From positions 62,001 to 126,000 of the forward strand of contig NZ_QXCP01000001.1 in the NCBI RefSeq assembly GCF_003711805.1: 64,000 nucleotides of DNA, read 5' to 3'. A program made the translations under genes and the position numbers. Of the stretch, positions 1 through 7,987 are shown piece after piece; position 1 is the stretch's first letter, and every line of letters starts with the position of its first letter. This DNA comes from Brachybacterium sp. EE-P12. GTDB taxonomy: Bacteria; Actinomycetota; Actinomycetes; Actinomycetales; Dermabacteraceae. The notes below the pieces were generated by a model that did no database searches, was not told the origin of the DNA, and saw nothing but the letters and a program-made list of their open reading frames with translations.

Positions 1-449
1 GCCGCGAGGAGGTCGACGCGGGCGTGGACGCCGTGGGCTTCGAGGCCCGCGGTCACGGCAAGGACGCGAAGGAGGCGCCGGCGACGGTGCTGAACACGCT
101 CATGGACGTCACCCGCGCCGGCGGTGCCCTCGGCATCCCGGGCCTGTACGTCACCGGCGATCCGGGCGGCGTGGACGAGGCGGCGCAGGAGGGCTCGCTC
201 TCGATGCGGCTCGGCCTCGGCTGGGCGAAGGCGCTGAGCTTCACCACCGGCCAGTGCCCGGTGATGAGGTACCACCGCCAGCTCATGGAGGCGATCCTGC
301 ACGACCGGGTGAAGATCGCCGAGGCCGTCAACGCGACCGCGATCTCGCTGGACGACGCACCGAAGGGCTACGCCGAGTTCGACTCCGGCGTCGCGAGGAA
401 GTACGTCATCGACCCGCACGGCATGACCGGGGAGGTCCAGGCCGTCTGA
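1..449 (+). CDS. fdhA: Glutathione-independent formaldehyde dehydrogenase, 3' end only
   Basis: This is the C-terminal part of a zinc-dependent medium-chain dehydrogenase; the 5' end lies outside the window and the first complete codon starts at base 3. The visible 149 residues follow closely the tail of the Pseudomonas-type formaldehyde dehydrogenase as I know it, with the landmarks VGFEARGHG, APATVLNTLMD, GIPGLYV, LGLGWAKA and a final YVIDPHG. That family oxidises formaldehyde to formate with tightly bound NAD and does not need glutathione. The catalytic zinc ligands lie in the missing N-terminal half and cannot be checked. A strong hairpin follows 18 bases after the stop. Family identity is fairly secure; the physiological substrate is inferred. 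Confidence 0.85.
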   Translation, partial: REEVDAGVDAVGFEARGHGKDAKEAPATVLNTLMDVTRAGGALGIPGLYVTGDPGGVDEAAQEGSLSMRLGLGWAKALSFTTGQCPVMRYHRQLMEAILHDRVKIAEAVNATAISLDDAPKGYAEFDSGVARKYVIDPHGMTGEVQAV

Positions 450-466
450 CGCGCAGCTCCTGCCGC

Positions 467-508
467 TGACACGGGTGTGAGGTCCTCACGGGCCTCACAC
501 CCGTGTCA
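467..508 (+). terminator. Long perfect hairpin after the dehydrogenase gene
   Basis: The arms at 467-482 and 493-508 are perfect 16-base complements around a 10-base loop. No T-run follows, as is common for GC-rich actinobacterial terminators. It ends the dehydrogenase transcript and separates it from the secreted-enzyme gene at 600. Confidence 0.7.
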
Positions 509-599
509 GGTCATGGGGAGTTCACCCGGAACCCGCCCGCATGTCGCCCAGGACACATAGGTTCGTGGGGTCCCTCCCCCTTCGCGAGCAGGATCCTCG

Positions 600-3500
600 A
601 TGCCCTCCGTGCCACCGCCGCCCGCCGCCGTCGCCCACCGGAGCCGCTGGCTCGCGCTCGTCGCGGCCCTCGCCCTCCTCCTCCCCGTCCTCCCGGCCCT
701 CCAGCCCGCTCCCGCCGCGGCGGAGGTCACCGACGAGCAGCTCGCCGCCGGAGGAGTGCTGCGCGACTCGCAGGACCATCGCATCGCGCCGGGCCTGGAC
801 CTCACCACCTTCTCCCGCCTCGAGGAGGGCGGCTGGAAGGAGGGCGGCGTCCTCACCGCGGACCTGACCGAGCCCTCGCTGTCCGTCGACGTCACCGATG
901 ACGGCACGGTGACGGGCCGCGCCCCGCTGACCGACGTGATGCGCTCCGGCGAGCGCGGCGAGCGGGCCGTCGCCGCGGTCAACGGCACCTTCTTCGACAT
1001 CGACCACTCCGACGCCCCGCTGCGCACCTCGATCAGCAGCGACGGCGTGCGGATGGGCACCTCGGAGGCCATGCCGGGCCTGACCCTCGCGGGCGGCCGC
1101 GCCGCGGTCCAGGCGCTCTCCGCCTCCGGCGAGCTGACCACGGCCGACGGCACCGTCCACGAGCTCGAGGGGATCAACAACCCCGCCCTGCCGGAGGACG
1201 GGATCGGGGTGTACACCCCGGCGTGGGGCGAGTACACGCTGGACCGCCCCGTCGGCGCGCCCGACGCGATGGCCGAGGAGGTCGCCCTCGCGACCCTCGT
1301 CGACGGCGAGGTCACCGAGGTCACGGAGGTGCAGGATGCCGCCGGGGATCCGCAGATCCCCGAGGACGGCCAGGTGCTGCTGGGTCGCGAGGACGGCGCG
1401 GAGCTGCTCGCGGGCCTCGAGGTGGGCGACGAGGTGGACGTCGAGATCGGCCCCGATCAGGACGTCGACCTCGGCATCGCCGGCAGCCACCAGATCCTCG
1501 AGGACGGCGTCGTGCCGGACATGGGCGAGGACTCCCTGGTCACGACCTCCCACCCGCGCACCGCAGTGGGCGTCAGCCGGGACGGCGGCGAGCTGTTCGT
1601 GCTGGTCCTCGACGGCCGCAGCACCGCCTCGACCGGGATGACGCTGCCCGAGCTCGGGCAGATCCTCGCGGACATGGGGGCGCACAACGCGATCAACCTC
1701 GACGGCGGCGGCTCCTCCGCCCTGGCCGCCCGCGCCGCGGGCGCCGAGAGCGAGGCGATCTGGAACACCCCCTCGGACGGTACGGTGCGTGAGGTGCCCA
1801 ATGCGCTCGTGTTCTACTCCGACGCCCCCGCCGAGGAGCTCAGCGGGGTCGAGATCTCCACCGCCCTCGAGGACGAGGACGCGGTCTTCCCCGACCTGCA
1901 CCGCAGCCTGCGGGCGACCGGCCTCGGCGCCGACCTCTCCCCGCTCCTGGTCGACGGCGCCTTCACCGCGGACGGGGCGGTGGAGCTCGAGGACTCCGAT
2001 CCGACGGGCGCCGTCGTGCGCGGCACCGAGCCGGGCGGCGGCACCGTCACCTACAGCGCCGACGGCCATGAGGCGGTCCAGGAGCTGCGCGTGCTCGGCG
2101 ATCCCGTCGGCCTGCAGCCCAGTGCCCGCTCCCTGAACCTCAGCGACACCGAGGACACCGCCGCCGTGACCCTCACCGGCTACGACGCCGACGGGCAGCG
2201 GGCGCGGCTCGAGACGCAGGACGTGGAGGTCTCCGTCGAGGGCGGCTTCGAGGTCGCCGACGACGGTCTGGGCGGCTGGAGCATCACCGCGACCGGGCAG
2301 ACCCCGACCGGCACGCTCACCTTCCGCGCGGCGGGCCTGTCGACGACGGTCGCGCTCACCCACGGCACCGAGGTGCAGCAGGTCCTGGATCTCTCCGACC
2401 TCTCCGCCTTCGGCGACGACAGCGACCGGGCGACGGGCTCCTTCGAGGCGGCCGACGGGCCGGCCGGGGAGGACGGCACCCCCGCGTCCGCGGTGTGCAT
2501 GACCTACGACTTCACCACCTCCTCCGCGACGCGCGGCTACTACCTGGTGCCCGAGGAGCCGGCCCCGATCGAGGGCTCCGCGCTCGCGGTCACGATGGAC
2601 GTCCTCTCCGACGGCTCCGGCGCCTGGCCCCGCCTGCAGGTCCGCGACGGGGAGGGCACCGTGACGAACCTGGACGGGGAGCACCTGGACGGCGAGGGCT
2701 GGCAGCAGGTGCGCTTCACTGTGCCCGAGGGGCTGCCGCAGCCGCTGACCGTGGAGCGCCTGCGGATCATGGAGACCCGTCCCGAGGCGCAGTACACGGG
2801 CGACATCACGGTCGCGAACCTCCGCGCGGTGACGACCCCGTCGGCCGAGCTCCCGGAGGAGCCTCGGATCCACGACGCGGCGCTGCTGGGCCACGGCAGC
2901 GTCGCGGAGCGCCCGCAGCGGATCGCGGTGATGAGCGATGCCCAGTTCGTCGCCGCCTCGCCGGAGTCCGACGCGGTCGAAGGTGCGCGGCGCACCCTGC
3001 GCGAGATCCGTGAGGCGGCCCCGGACCTGCTGGTCATCAACGGCGACTTCGTCGACGAGGCCACCCCCGAGGACTTCGCCCTCGCGCAGCGGATCCTCGA
3101 CGAGGAGTGGACGAGCGACATCCCGTACGTCTACGTGCCCGGCAACCACGAGGTGATGGGCGGGGACATCGGGAACTTCGAGGAGGCCTTCGGACCGACC
3201 TCGACCGAGCAGGACCTCGGCGGCACGAAGGTGATCACGATGGACAGCTCCTCCGGGAGCCTCGCCGGGGACGGGCTGGTTCAGCTGGAGGAGCTCGAGC
3301 GCCAGCTCGCGGAGGTCGCGGAGTCCGCGACTCTCACCGGTGCCGTCGTCGTCTTCCACCATCCGACGGCCGATCCGCTGCCCGATGCGCTCAGCCAGCT
3401 CTCCGATCAGCGGGAGGCCCGCGCTCTCGAGGCGCAGCTGGCCGAGTTCCGGCGCAGCTCGGGGAAGTCGGTCGCGCTGGTCGGCGGGCATGTGGGCGTG

Positions 3501-4007
3501 TTCCACGGCGGCGCGGTCGAGGGCGTGACCACGCTGGTGAACGGCAACTCGGGGAAGTCCCCGGCGGGGACCCCGGCCACCGGCGGCTTCACGGGCTGGA
3601 CGATGCTGGGCCTCGATCCGGACGCGGGCGTGGTCGGCGAGCATCCCTCCACGCAGGACCGGGTGGACTGGCTCGCGGCGGAGACCCGGCCGTGGGTCGA
3701 CGAGATCACGCTCGAGGGGCAGCAGCAGCTCGCCGTCGGCGAGGTCGGCGACGTCTCGGCGCACATCACGCAGGACGGCCGCGAGGTGCCGGTCGCCTGG
3801 CCTGTCACTGCGCAGTGGGGCGGGGCCGGCGTGCAGGTGGACACCGGCGGCCTCGACGCGGAGCGAGTCGATCCCCGCGCGGTGGTGCAGGTGGACCCTC
3901 GCACCGGGGAGATCACGGGACTGCGCCGCGGCGCCGCGACGGTGGAGGTCACGGTGAACGGAGAGACCGCCCGGCTCACGGTGCGCGTCGCCGGTGACGG
4001 CCGGTGA
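600..4007 (+). CDS. Secreted phosphodiester glycosidase (NAGPA-like)/metallophosphatase fusion
   Basis: This is an 1135-residue exported protein. Residues 1-41 form a signal peptide (Arg near the start, a Leu/Ala core, and an Ala-rich cleavage region before EVTDEQ). Residues about 90-410 resemble the phosphodiester glycosidase (NAGPA/DUF2233) domain, with NGTFFD at about 127-132 and the hallmark NLDGGGSS at about 365-372. A middle region of beta-type and carbohydrate-binding-like sequence follows. From about residue 775 there is a calcineurin-like metallophosphatase: SDAQF, NGDFVD, GNHE at 848-851, HHPT, and a GGHVGVFHG segment. The last 80 residues look like a bacterial Ig-like (BIG2) domain. 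The combination suggests removal of phosphodiester-linked sugars, then phosphate release, outside the cell; the substrate is unknown. The ATG at 600 is chosen because it gives the signal peptide directly. Confidence 0.8.
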   Translation: MPSVPPPPAAVAHRSRWLALVAALALLLPVLPALQPAPAAAEVTDEQLAAGGVLRDSQDHRIAPGLDLTTFSRLEEGGWKEGGVLTADLTEPSLSVDVTDDGTVTGRAPLTDVMRSGERGERAVAAVNGTFFDIDHSDAPLRTSISSDGVRMGTSEAMPGLTLAGGRAAVQALSASGELTTADGTVHELEGINNPALPEDGIGVYTPAWGEYTLDRPVGAPDAMAEEVALATLVDGEVTEVTEVQDAAGDPQIPEDGQVLLGREDGAELLAGLEVGDEVDVEIGPDQDVDLGIAGSHQILEDGVVPDMGEDSLVTTSHPRTAVGVSRDGGELFVLVLDGRSTASTGMTLPELGQILADMGAHNAINLDGGGSSALAARAAGAESEAIWNTPSDGTVREVPNALVFYSDAPAEELSGVEISTALEDEDAVFPDLHRSLRATGLGADLSPLLVDGAFTADGAVELEDSDPTGAVVRGTEPGGGTVTYSADGHEAVQELRVLGDPVGLQPSARSLNLSDTEDTAAVTLTGYDADGQRARLETQDVEVSVEGGFEVADDGLGGWSITATGQTPTGTLTFRAAGLSTTVALTHGTEVQQVLDLSDLSAFGDDSDRATGSFEAADGPAGEDGTPASAVCMTYDFTTSSATRGYYLVPEEPAPIEGSALAVTMDVLSDGSGAWPRLQVRDGEGTVTNLDGEHLDGEGWQQVRFTVPEGLPQPLTVERLRIMETRPEAQYTGDITVANLRAVTTPSAELPEEPRIHDAALLGHGSVAERPQRIAVMSDAQFVAASPESDAVEGARRTLREIREAAPDLLVINGDFVDEATPEDFALAQRILDEEWTSDIPYVYVPGNHEVMGGDIGNFEEAFGPTSTEQDLGGTKVITMDSSSGSLAGDGLVQLEELERQLAEVAESATLTGAVVVFHHPTADPLPDALSQLSDQREARALEAQLAEFRRSSGKSVALVGGHVGVFHGGAVEGVTTLVNGNSGKSPAGTPATGGFTGWTMLGLDPDAGVVGEHPSTQDRVDWLAAETRPWVDEITLEGQQQLAVGEVGDVSAHITQDGREVPVAWPVTAQWGGAGVQVDTGGLDAERVDPRAVVQVDPRTGEITGLRRGAATVEVTVNGETARLTVRVAGDGR

Positions 4008-4077
4008 GCCGCCCCGGGCCGGCGGGGCCAGGGCGTGTCTCCCCTATCGTCGTGAGGCTCGCCCTAGGCTCCGAGGC

Positions 4078-4668
4078 ATGACCGCAGCGCACGACCATCA
4101 GGACCCCCGCCGGATCACGGTCTTCACCGGATCGGCCCCCGGCGGCTCGCCCGTCTTCGCCGAGCGCACGGCGCAGCTCGCCCGCGCTCTCGCGGAACGG
4201 GGCATCGGTGTCGTGTACGGCGGCGGCAAGGTGGGTCTGATGGGAGTGCTGGCCGACGCCGCGCTCGCTGCGGGCGGCGCGGTCCACGGGGTGATGCCCC
4301 GCTCGCTCGTGGACGACGAGATCGCGCACGATGGCCTCACAGGCCTCGACGTCGTAGCGGACATGCACGAGCGCAAGCTTCGGATGGGCGAGCTCGCGGA
4401 GGCATTCGTCGCCCTCCCCGGCGGTGCGGGCACCCTGGAGGAGCTGTTCGAGGTCTGGACCTGGCAGCAGCTCGGCATCCACGCCAAGCCCGTCGCTCTC
4501 TTCGATGTGGACGGCTACTGGCGTCCGCTGCTGACGGCGCTCGAGGGCATGAGCGCGCACGGGTTCCTCTCCCCGCAGTTCCTCGCCTCGCTCGTGGTCG
4601 CCGACACCGCCGAGGACCTGCTGGCGAAGCTCTCGGCATGGACGCCGCCGCGCGCCAAATGGTCCTGA
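4078..4668 (+). CDS. LOG-family protein (TIGR00730, nucleoside monophosphate phosphoribohydrolase type)
   Basis: The 196-residue product has the complete LOG signature: VYGGGKVGLMG near residue 45, MHERK near residue 99, and the catalytic LPGGAGTLEE near residue 116. Members hydrolyse the N-glycosidic bond of nucleoside 5'-monophosphates (cytokinin nucleotides in plants and some actinobacteria), releasing the base and ribose 5-phosphate; in most bacteria the real substrate is unsettled. The ATG at 4078 follows GAGG and gives the normal family length; an upstream in-frame start at 3994 would overlap the preceding gene and add a non-homologous leader. The gene is convergent with the HNH gene, 21 bases away. 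Confidence 0.85.
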   Translation: MTAAHDHQDPRRITVFTGSAPGGSPVFAERTAQLARALAERGIGVVYGGGKVGLMGVLADAALAAGGAVHGVMPRSLVDDEIAHDGLTGLDVVADMHERKLRMGELAEAFVALPGGAGTLEELFEVWTWQQLGIHAKPVALFDVDGYWRPLLTALEGMSAHGFLSPQFLASLVVADTAEDLLAKLSAWTPPRAKWS

Positions 4669-4689
4669 CCTGTGCCGACGCGGTGCACC

Positions 4690-6348
4690 CTAGAACGGCG
4701 GGTCACCGATCGCGGCGATCGCGTCCGGGTCGGGCGGCAGGAGCCGGGTGCGGAGGTGGGGGTGCGCGATCGCCAACGCCTCCCGGCGCTGCTCGTCGAC
4801 CCGTTCGCGACGGGGGCGCGCCCTCTCCGCCGCGGCGAGGCGCTCGGCGTCGGCGCGGGTGCGCTGGTGTATCCGCCATGCCGCCTCGAGGGCCTCGGCG
4901 GCCACGGGGGTGAGCAGGTCGGTGTGCTCGACGCTGCGGGTGCGGATCCCTCCCTCGACGGTCCACTCGGTGGTGACCGGGCCGGAAGCGGGGACCGGAT
5001 CGCGGGTGGGGTCGAGGAGTCCGGCGGTCTTGAGCTGGTGGTGTCGCCAGCAGAGCCGGTGCAGGTTCGCGAGCGTGGTCTGCCCGCCTCCGCCGGGGTC
5101 GCGGTGGTCGTATTCGAGGATGTGGTCGTCCTCCGCGCCGAGCCGGGTGGGTCTCTCGCATCCGGGCGCCGCGCAGACGGGGTGGCGCAGCCGCAGCTGG
5201 AGCCTCTGCTGAGCGCTCGGGTGGTAGGTCTCGGCGGCCGCGTCGCAGGGGCTCCCGGTGATCGGATCGGTGAGGATCCTCAGCCAGATCGGCTCCCCGG
5301 CGGCGAGCTCCCGGGCGAGCTCGGCGGGGATCGGGGTGATCCCGTCGAGCATCGCGGGGGTGTTCTCCAGGCCCATCAGCGTCGTCACGGGCACGGTGAC
5401 CAGGATCTTGTAAGGGCTGCGGGTCTCCTGGACGGGGTCGATGTCCATCACGGAGTGGGTGAGGATCGCGTAACGCAGGCTCGCGCGGGACATGGCCCGG
5501 CCCCGTGCGGCGAGGTCCCCGTCGATGTCGAAGGGCAGCGGCCCCTCCGCCCCGTCCCGGAGGGCGGCGCGCTGGGCCTTCTGCACCGTGCGCGCGGCGA
5601 CGTCGAGCCGATGGGCGAGGGACTGGATCTCCGGGATGGGTCCGGTGACGTACAGCGACGCGGTCCCGGCCTTCGTGTCCAGCTCGACGAGCTCCACCGA
5701 GCGTGACGCGGTGGGCACGACGGGGACGGTGCCGGCGGTCGCGAGGCGCACTGCGAGGCGTACCTGGGCCTCGAAGGTGTCCTTCGAGACGGAGGGGATC
5801 TCCACTCCCGCCAGGTGCCGATCCACGGCCTCCTTCTGCTCGTCGTCGAGCCGGCGCACCTGGCGCAGCAGGTAGCGGTGGAAGTCCTCGGGGAGGTCGC
5901 CGGCGGAGAGGTGCACGAACGTCGCCGGCATCAGGTCCACCGACGTCCGCGCGTCCAGCACCATCGCCCAGGCACGCGCGGGGCTCGTGCGCAGCCCGAC
6001 GGCGACCTTCAGCCCGGCCATGTCCGCATTCTCGGGGATCCCCTGCGTCTCGGGGTCCTCCCGGAAGAAGGTCGCCAGCTGGCGCAGCTGATGCGCATAC
6101 AGGCGTGCCCGCGTCTTCATCGTGCGATGCAGGGCCAGGACCCGTGATGCCTCCACGGAGCCCGGCTCCACCTGCGAGAGCACGTACTCGTCGTCCAGCG
6201 GGCGCCGCGCTCGCACGCGCCATCGCGGACTGCGGGGAGGAGCGGAGGCGGGATCGGCTCCGGGCACGGCCCCGGGATCCGTGCCGAGGTCGGCGTCGGA
6301 CTCGACAGGAAGCGAGGGCTGGTCGGATCCGTCGTCGAACTCACCCAT
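4690..6348 (-). CDS. DUF222 / HNH endonuclease domain protein (13E12-repeat type)
   Basis: The 552-residue protein has an acidic, Pro-rich N-terminus, a long helical DUF222 region (about residues 50-380), and a C-terminal HNH module: CAAPGCERPTR, then EDDHILEYDHRDPGGGGQT, then NLHRLCWRHHQLK. The paired Cys ligands and the DH...N...H pattern expected for zinc and metal-ion binding are all present. These proteins are multicopy in many actinobacteria; their role (mobile-element related or DNA processing) is not established. The start is set at the ATG ending at 6348, which has GGGAGGGTGG just upstream; an earlier in-frame GTG has no ribosome site. No repeats or transposase flank it. Confidence 0.8.
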   Translation of the reverse strand: MGEFDDGSDQPSLPVESDADLGTDPGAVPGADPASAPPRSPRWRVRARRPLDDEYVLSQVEPGSVEASRVLALHRTMKTRARLYAHQLRQLATFFREDPETQGIPENADMAGLKVAVGLRTSPARAWAMVLDARTSVDLMPATFVHLSAGDLPEDFHRYLLRQVRRLDDEQKEAVDRHLAGVEIPSVSKDTFEAQVRLAVRLATAGTVPVVPTASRSVELVELDTKAGTASLYVTGPIPEIQSLAHRLDVAARTVQKAQRAALRDGAEGPLPFDIDGDLAARGRAMSRASLRYAILTHSVMDIDPVQETRSPYKILVTVPVTTLMGLENTPAMLDGITPIPAELARELAAGEPIWLRILTDPITGSPCDAAAETYHPSAQQRLQLRLRHPVCAAPGCERPTRLGAEDDHILEYDHRDPGGGGQTTLANLHRLCWRHHQLKTAGLLDPTRDPVPASGPVTTEWTVEGGIRTRSVEHTDLLTPVAAEALEAAWRIHQRTRADAERLAAAERARPRRERVDEQRREALAIAHPHLRTRLLPPDPDAIAAIGDPPF

Positions 6349-6926
6349 CGTGCCCACCCTCCCTGGCCTCGGATACCGCGCGGCTCCGGCGCCGCTCGAC
6401 GTTCTCCAAGAATACCCGTCACGCACCTCGGCAGAAAGGTCCGCGCCGCAATCGCATGAATTTGTGGATAACCCACCTCCGGGGAGGAGAGGTCACCTCG
6501 ATCACCACGGCGAAGCACCCGGACAGAACCCCGCCGCTCCCGGGGAAGACAGCCTCCGAACCGTCACCTGAACGCGCATCACCCCTGTTCACAACGTCTT
6601 CGCCCCCGGTCGTCGGCTATTCTCGCGCGCGATGATGCGAGACGGACGCCGAGCCTCGCAGCCCCGGCGGATACCCCGACCCATCGCAATGCCGCGATGT
6701 CAATCGACCTCTCGAATATGTGGACAACGCGAAGTGGGGAGGAAACGTCAGGATTTATCTTCTCGCTTTTCCGGGCCGCGATGGGTGCCTCCTCGAGCGG
6801 ATCAGCACCAGCTCCTCACGTCGTGCGCCGTTCCCCCGCGCCGGGATCTGCGCGCTGAATCCCTCCGCTCCCGTCCCACATCCTCCCGATGCACGCCCCA
6901 CCCCCTGCAGCGCGTATGGTCATCCC
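6349..6926. promoter_or_regulatory. Gene-free 0.58 kb with exact DnaA boxes
   Basis: No coding sequence is credible here, and the base composition is less GC-rich than the neighbours. It lies upstream of both the leftward HNH gene and the rightward NYN gene, so it must hold their promoters. It contains two exact actinobacterial DnaA boxes read on the minus strand: TTATCCACA at 6463-6471 and TTGTCCACA at 6721-6729. A weaker one, CTGTTCACA, lies at 6585-6593. Exact boxes are rare by chance in DNA this rich in GC. Whether they titrate DnaA or regulate a promoter is unknown. Confidence 0.5.
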
Positions 6927-7475
6927 ATGACGGCACGCACCACGTACCTCCTGGTCGACGGCGAGAACATCGACGCGACCCTCGGCGTCTCGGTACTCGG
7001 ACGGCGCCCCCACTCCGAGGAGCGCCCCCGCTGGAACAAGCTCCTCCAGCACGCCGAGGAGGCGTGGGACCAGCCTGTGAAGGGCCTGTTCTTCCTCGCG
7101 GTGAGCGACAGCCTCCCGATCGGCTTCGTGCAGGCCCTGATCGCGCTGGGCTACACGGCGATCCCGCTGCGCGGCGAGGGCAAGGTCGTGGACATCGCGA
7201 TCCAGCGCACGGCCGAGGCGCTGCAGGAGCGCGAGTCGGACGTGATGCTGGTCAGCCACGACAAGGACTTCGTCCCCCAGATGGAGGGGCTCGCCGCGAC
7301 CCCGGGACGGCGCACCGCGCTCGTCGGCTTCCGCGAGTTCATGGCCTCGGACCTGCAGCACATCCCCGGGATCGAGTTCCACGACCTCGAGTACGACGTC
7401 GGCGCGTTCACGAGCCCGCTGCCGCGCGTGCGGGTCATCGAGATCGACGAGTTCGACCCGCTGGAGTTCCTCTGA
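6927..7475 (+). CDS. NYN-domain (PIN-like) protein, putative RNase
   Basis: The 182-residue protein begins with YLLVDGENID, the N-terminal acidic motif of NYN domains, and continues with GKVVDIAIQ and SDVMLVSHDKDF, which supply further conserved acidic residues of the metal site. NYN domains are PIN-like, metal-dependent ribonuclease folds. Family members act in RNA processing or decay, but this protein's target is unknown. The ATG at 6927 starts the domain almost directly; an in-frame extension back to 6720 would code through the DnaA-box region and is not credible. It stands alone, with a hairpin downstream at 7571-7604. Confidence 0.8.
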   Translation: MTARTTYLLVDGENIDATLGVSVLGRRPHSEERPRWNKLLQHAEEAWDQPVKGLFFLAVSDSLPIGFVQALIALGYTAIPLRGEGKVVDIAIQRTAEALQERESDVMLVSHDKDFVPQMEGLAATPGRRTALVGFREFMASDLQHIPGIEFHDLEYDVGAFTSPLPRVRVIEIDEFDPLEFL

Positions 7476-7570
7476 GCCGCTGCCGGCTCGCATCCATCCG
7501 CTGCGCCTGACGGCGGACGCCGCAGCATCGTCGCGTCATGACGGCTCTCGCCGACGCCCGTCTCGCCCCT

Positions 7571-7604
7571 CGAGGGCTCCGCCGGCACCGCCTCCGAGCC
7601 CTCG
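7571..7604 (+). terminator. Hairpin downstream of the NYN gene
   Basis: Nine-base arms at 7571-7579 and 7596-7604 are exact complements around a 16-base loop, about 95 bases after the NYN stop codon. The stretch 7476-7672 holds no other gene that I can support. Confidence 0.5.
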
Positions 7605-7672
7605 GGGCACGCCCTGGCCATCCACTCATCGTGGCCGATGACCCGACGCAGAGGGAGGGCCGCCAGAACGCG

Positions 7673-7702
7673 AAAAACCCCGGCTCACCTGGTGAGCCGG
7701 GG
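7673..7702 (-). terminator. Rho-independent terminator of the tRNA-Leu gene
   Basis: Read on the minus strand, a 12-base-pair GC-rich stem (7678-7689 with 7691-7702) is followed by five T residues (7677-7673), a classical intrinsic terminator. It starts 12 bases beyond the 3' end of the tRNA. Confidence 0.85.
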
Positions 7703-7714
7703 CAATCCCTGCGG

Positions 7715-7798
7715 TGCGCAAGGGGGGACTTGAACCCCCACGCTGTTGCCAGCACACGGACCTGAACCGTGCGCGTCTACCAATTCCGCCACTTGCGC
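7715..7798 (-). tRNA. tRNA-Leu (anticodon CAG)
   Basis: On the minus strand the acceptor arms GCGCAAG (7798-7792) and CTTGCGC (7722-7716) pair perfectly, with discriminator A at 7715. The anticodon loop TTCAGGT gives CAG, decoding CUG, the main leucine codon in this GC-rich genome. A long variable arm marks it as class II, as leucine tRNAs are. The T-loop GTTCAAGTC is present. The CCA end is not encoded, so the CCA-adding enzyme at 19252-20730 is needed for maturation. Confidence 0.97.
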
Positions 7799-7917
7799 GT
7801 ATCTCCGGCACCGGGTCTCGAGGCGCCGAGGCCGAAGGTTCCCTCAGGTTACCCCCGCATCACCCTCGGCCCAAGTCGACAGCGGGCACAGTAACGAAGA
7901 CCACTCCGAGCGCGGCC

Positions 7918-7947
7918 GACGGAGCGACGATCGACGGAGCGACGATC
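7918..7947. repeat. Short tandem repeat, 15 bp x 2
   Basis: The unit GACGGAGCGACGATC occurs twice head to tail, with the first three bases of a third copy, in the 190-base gap between tRNA-Leu and the permease stop codon. No function is evident. Confidence 0.7.
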
Positions 7948-7987
7948 GACGGGTCCGTCGGCCGGGCCCGCCCGCATGTCGCGGGAG

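Noticed and set aside
522..3764. 1080-residue open frame on the minus strand opposite the secreted glycosidase gene
   Set aside because: Arg/Gly/Leu/Ala-rich shadow of a high-GC gene on the other strand; no ribosome site and no domain, while the plus strand encodes clear enzyme motifs.
4690..6348. Mobile element around the HNH gene
   Set aside because: No terminal repeats, target duplications, transposase or intron structure seen; left as an ordinary gene.
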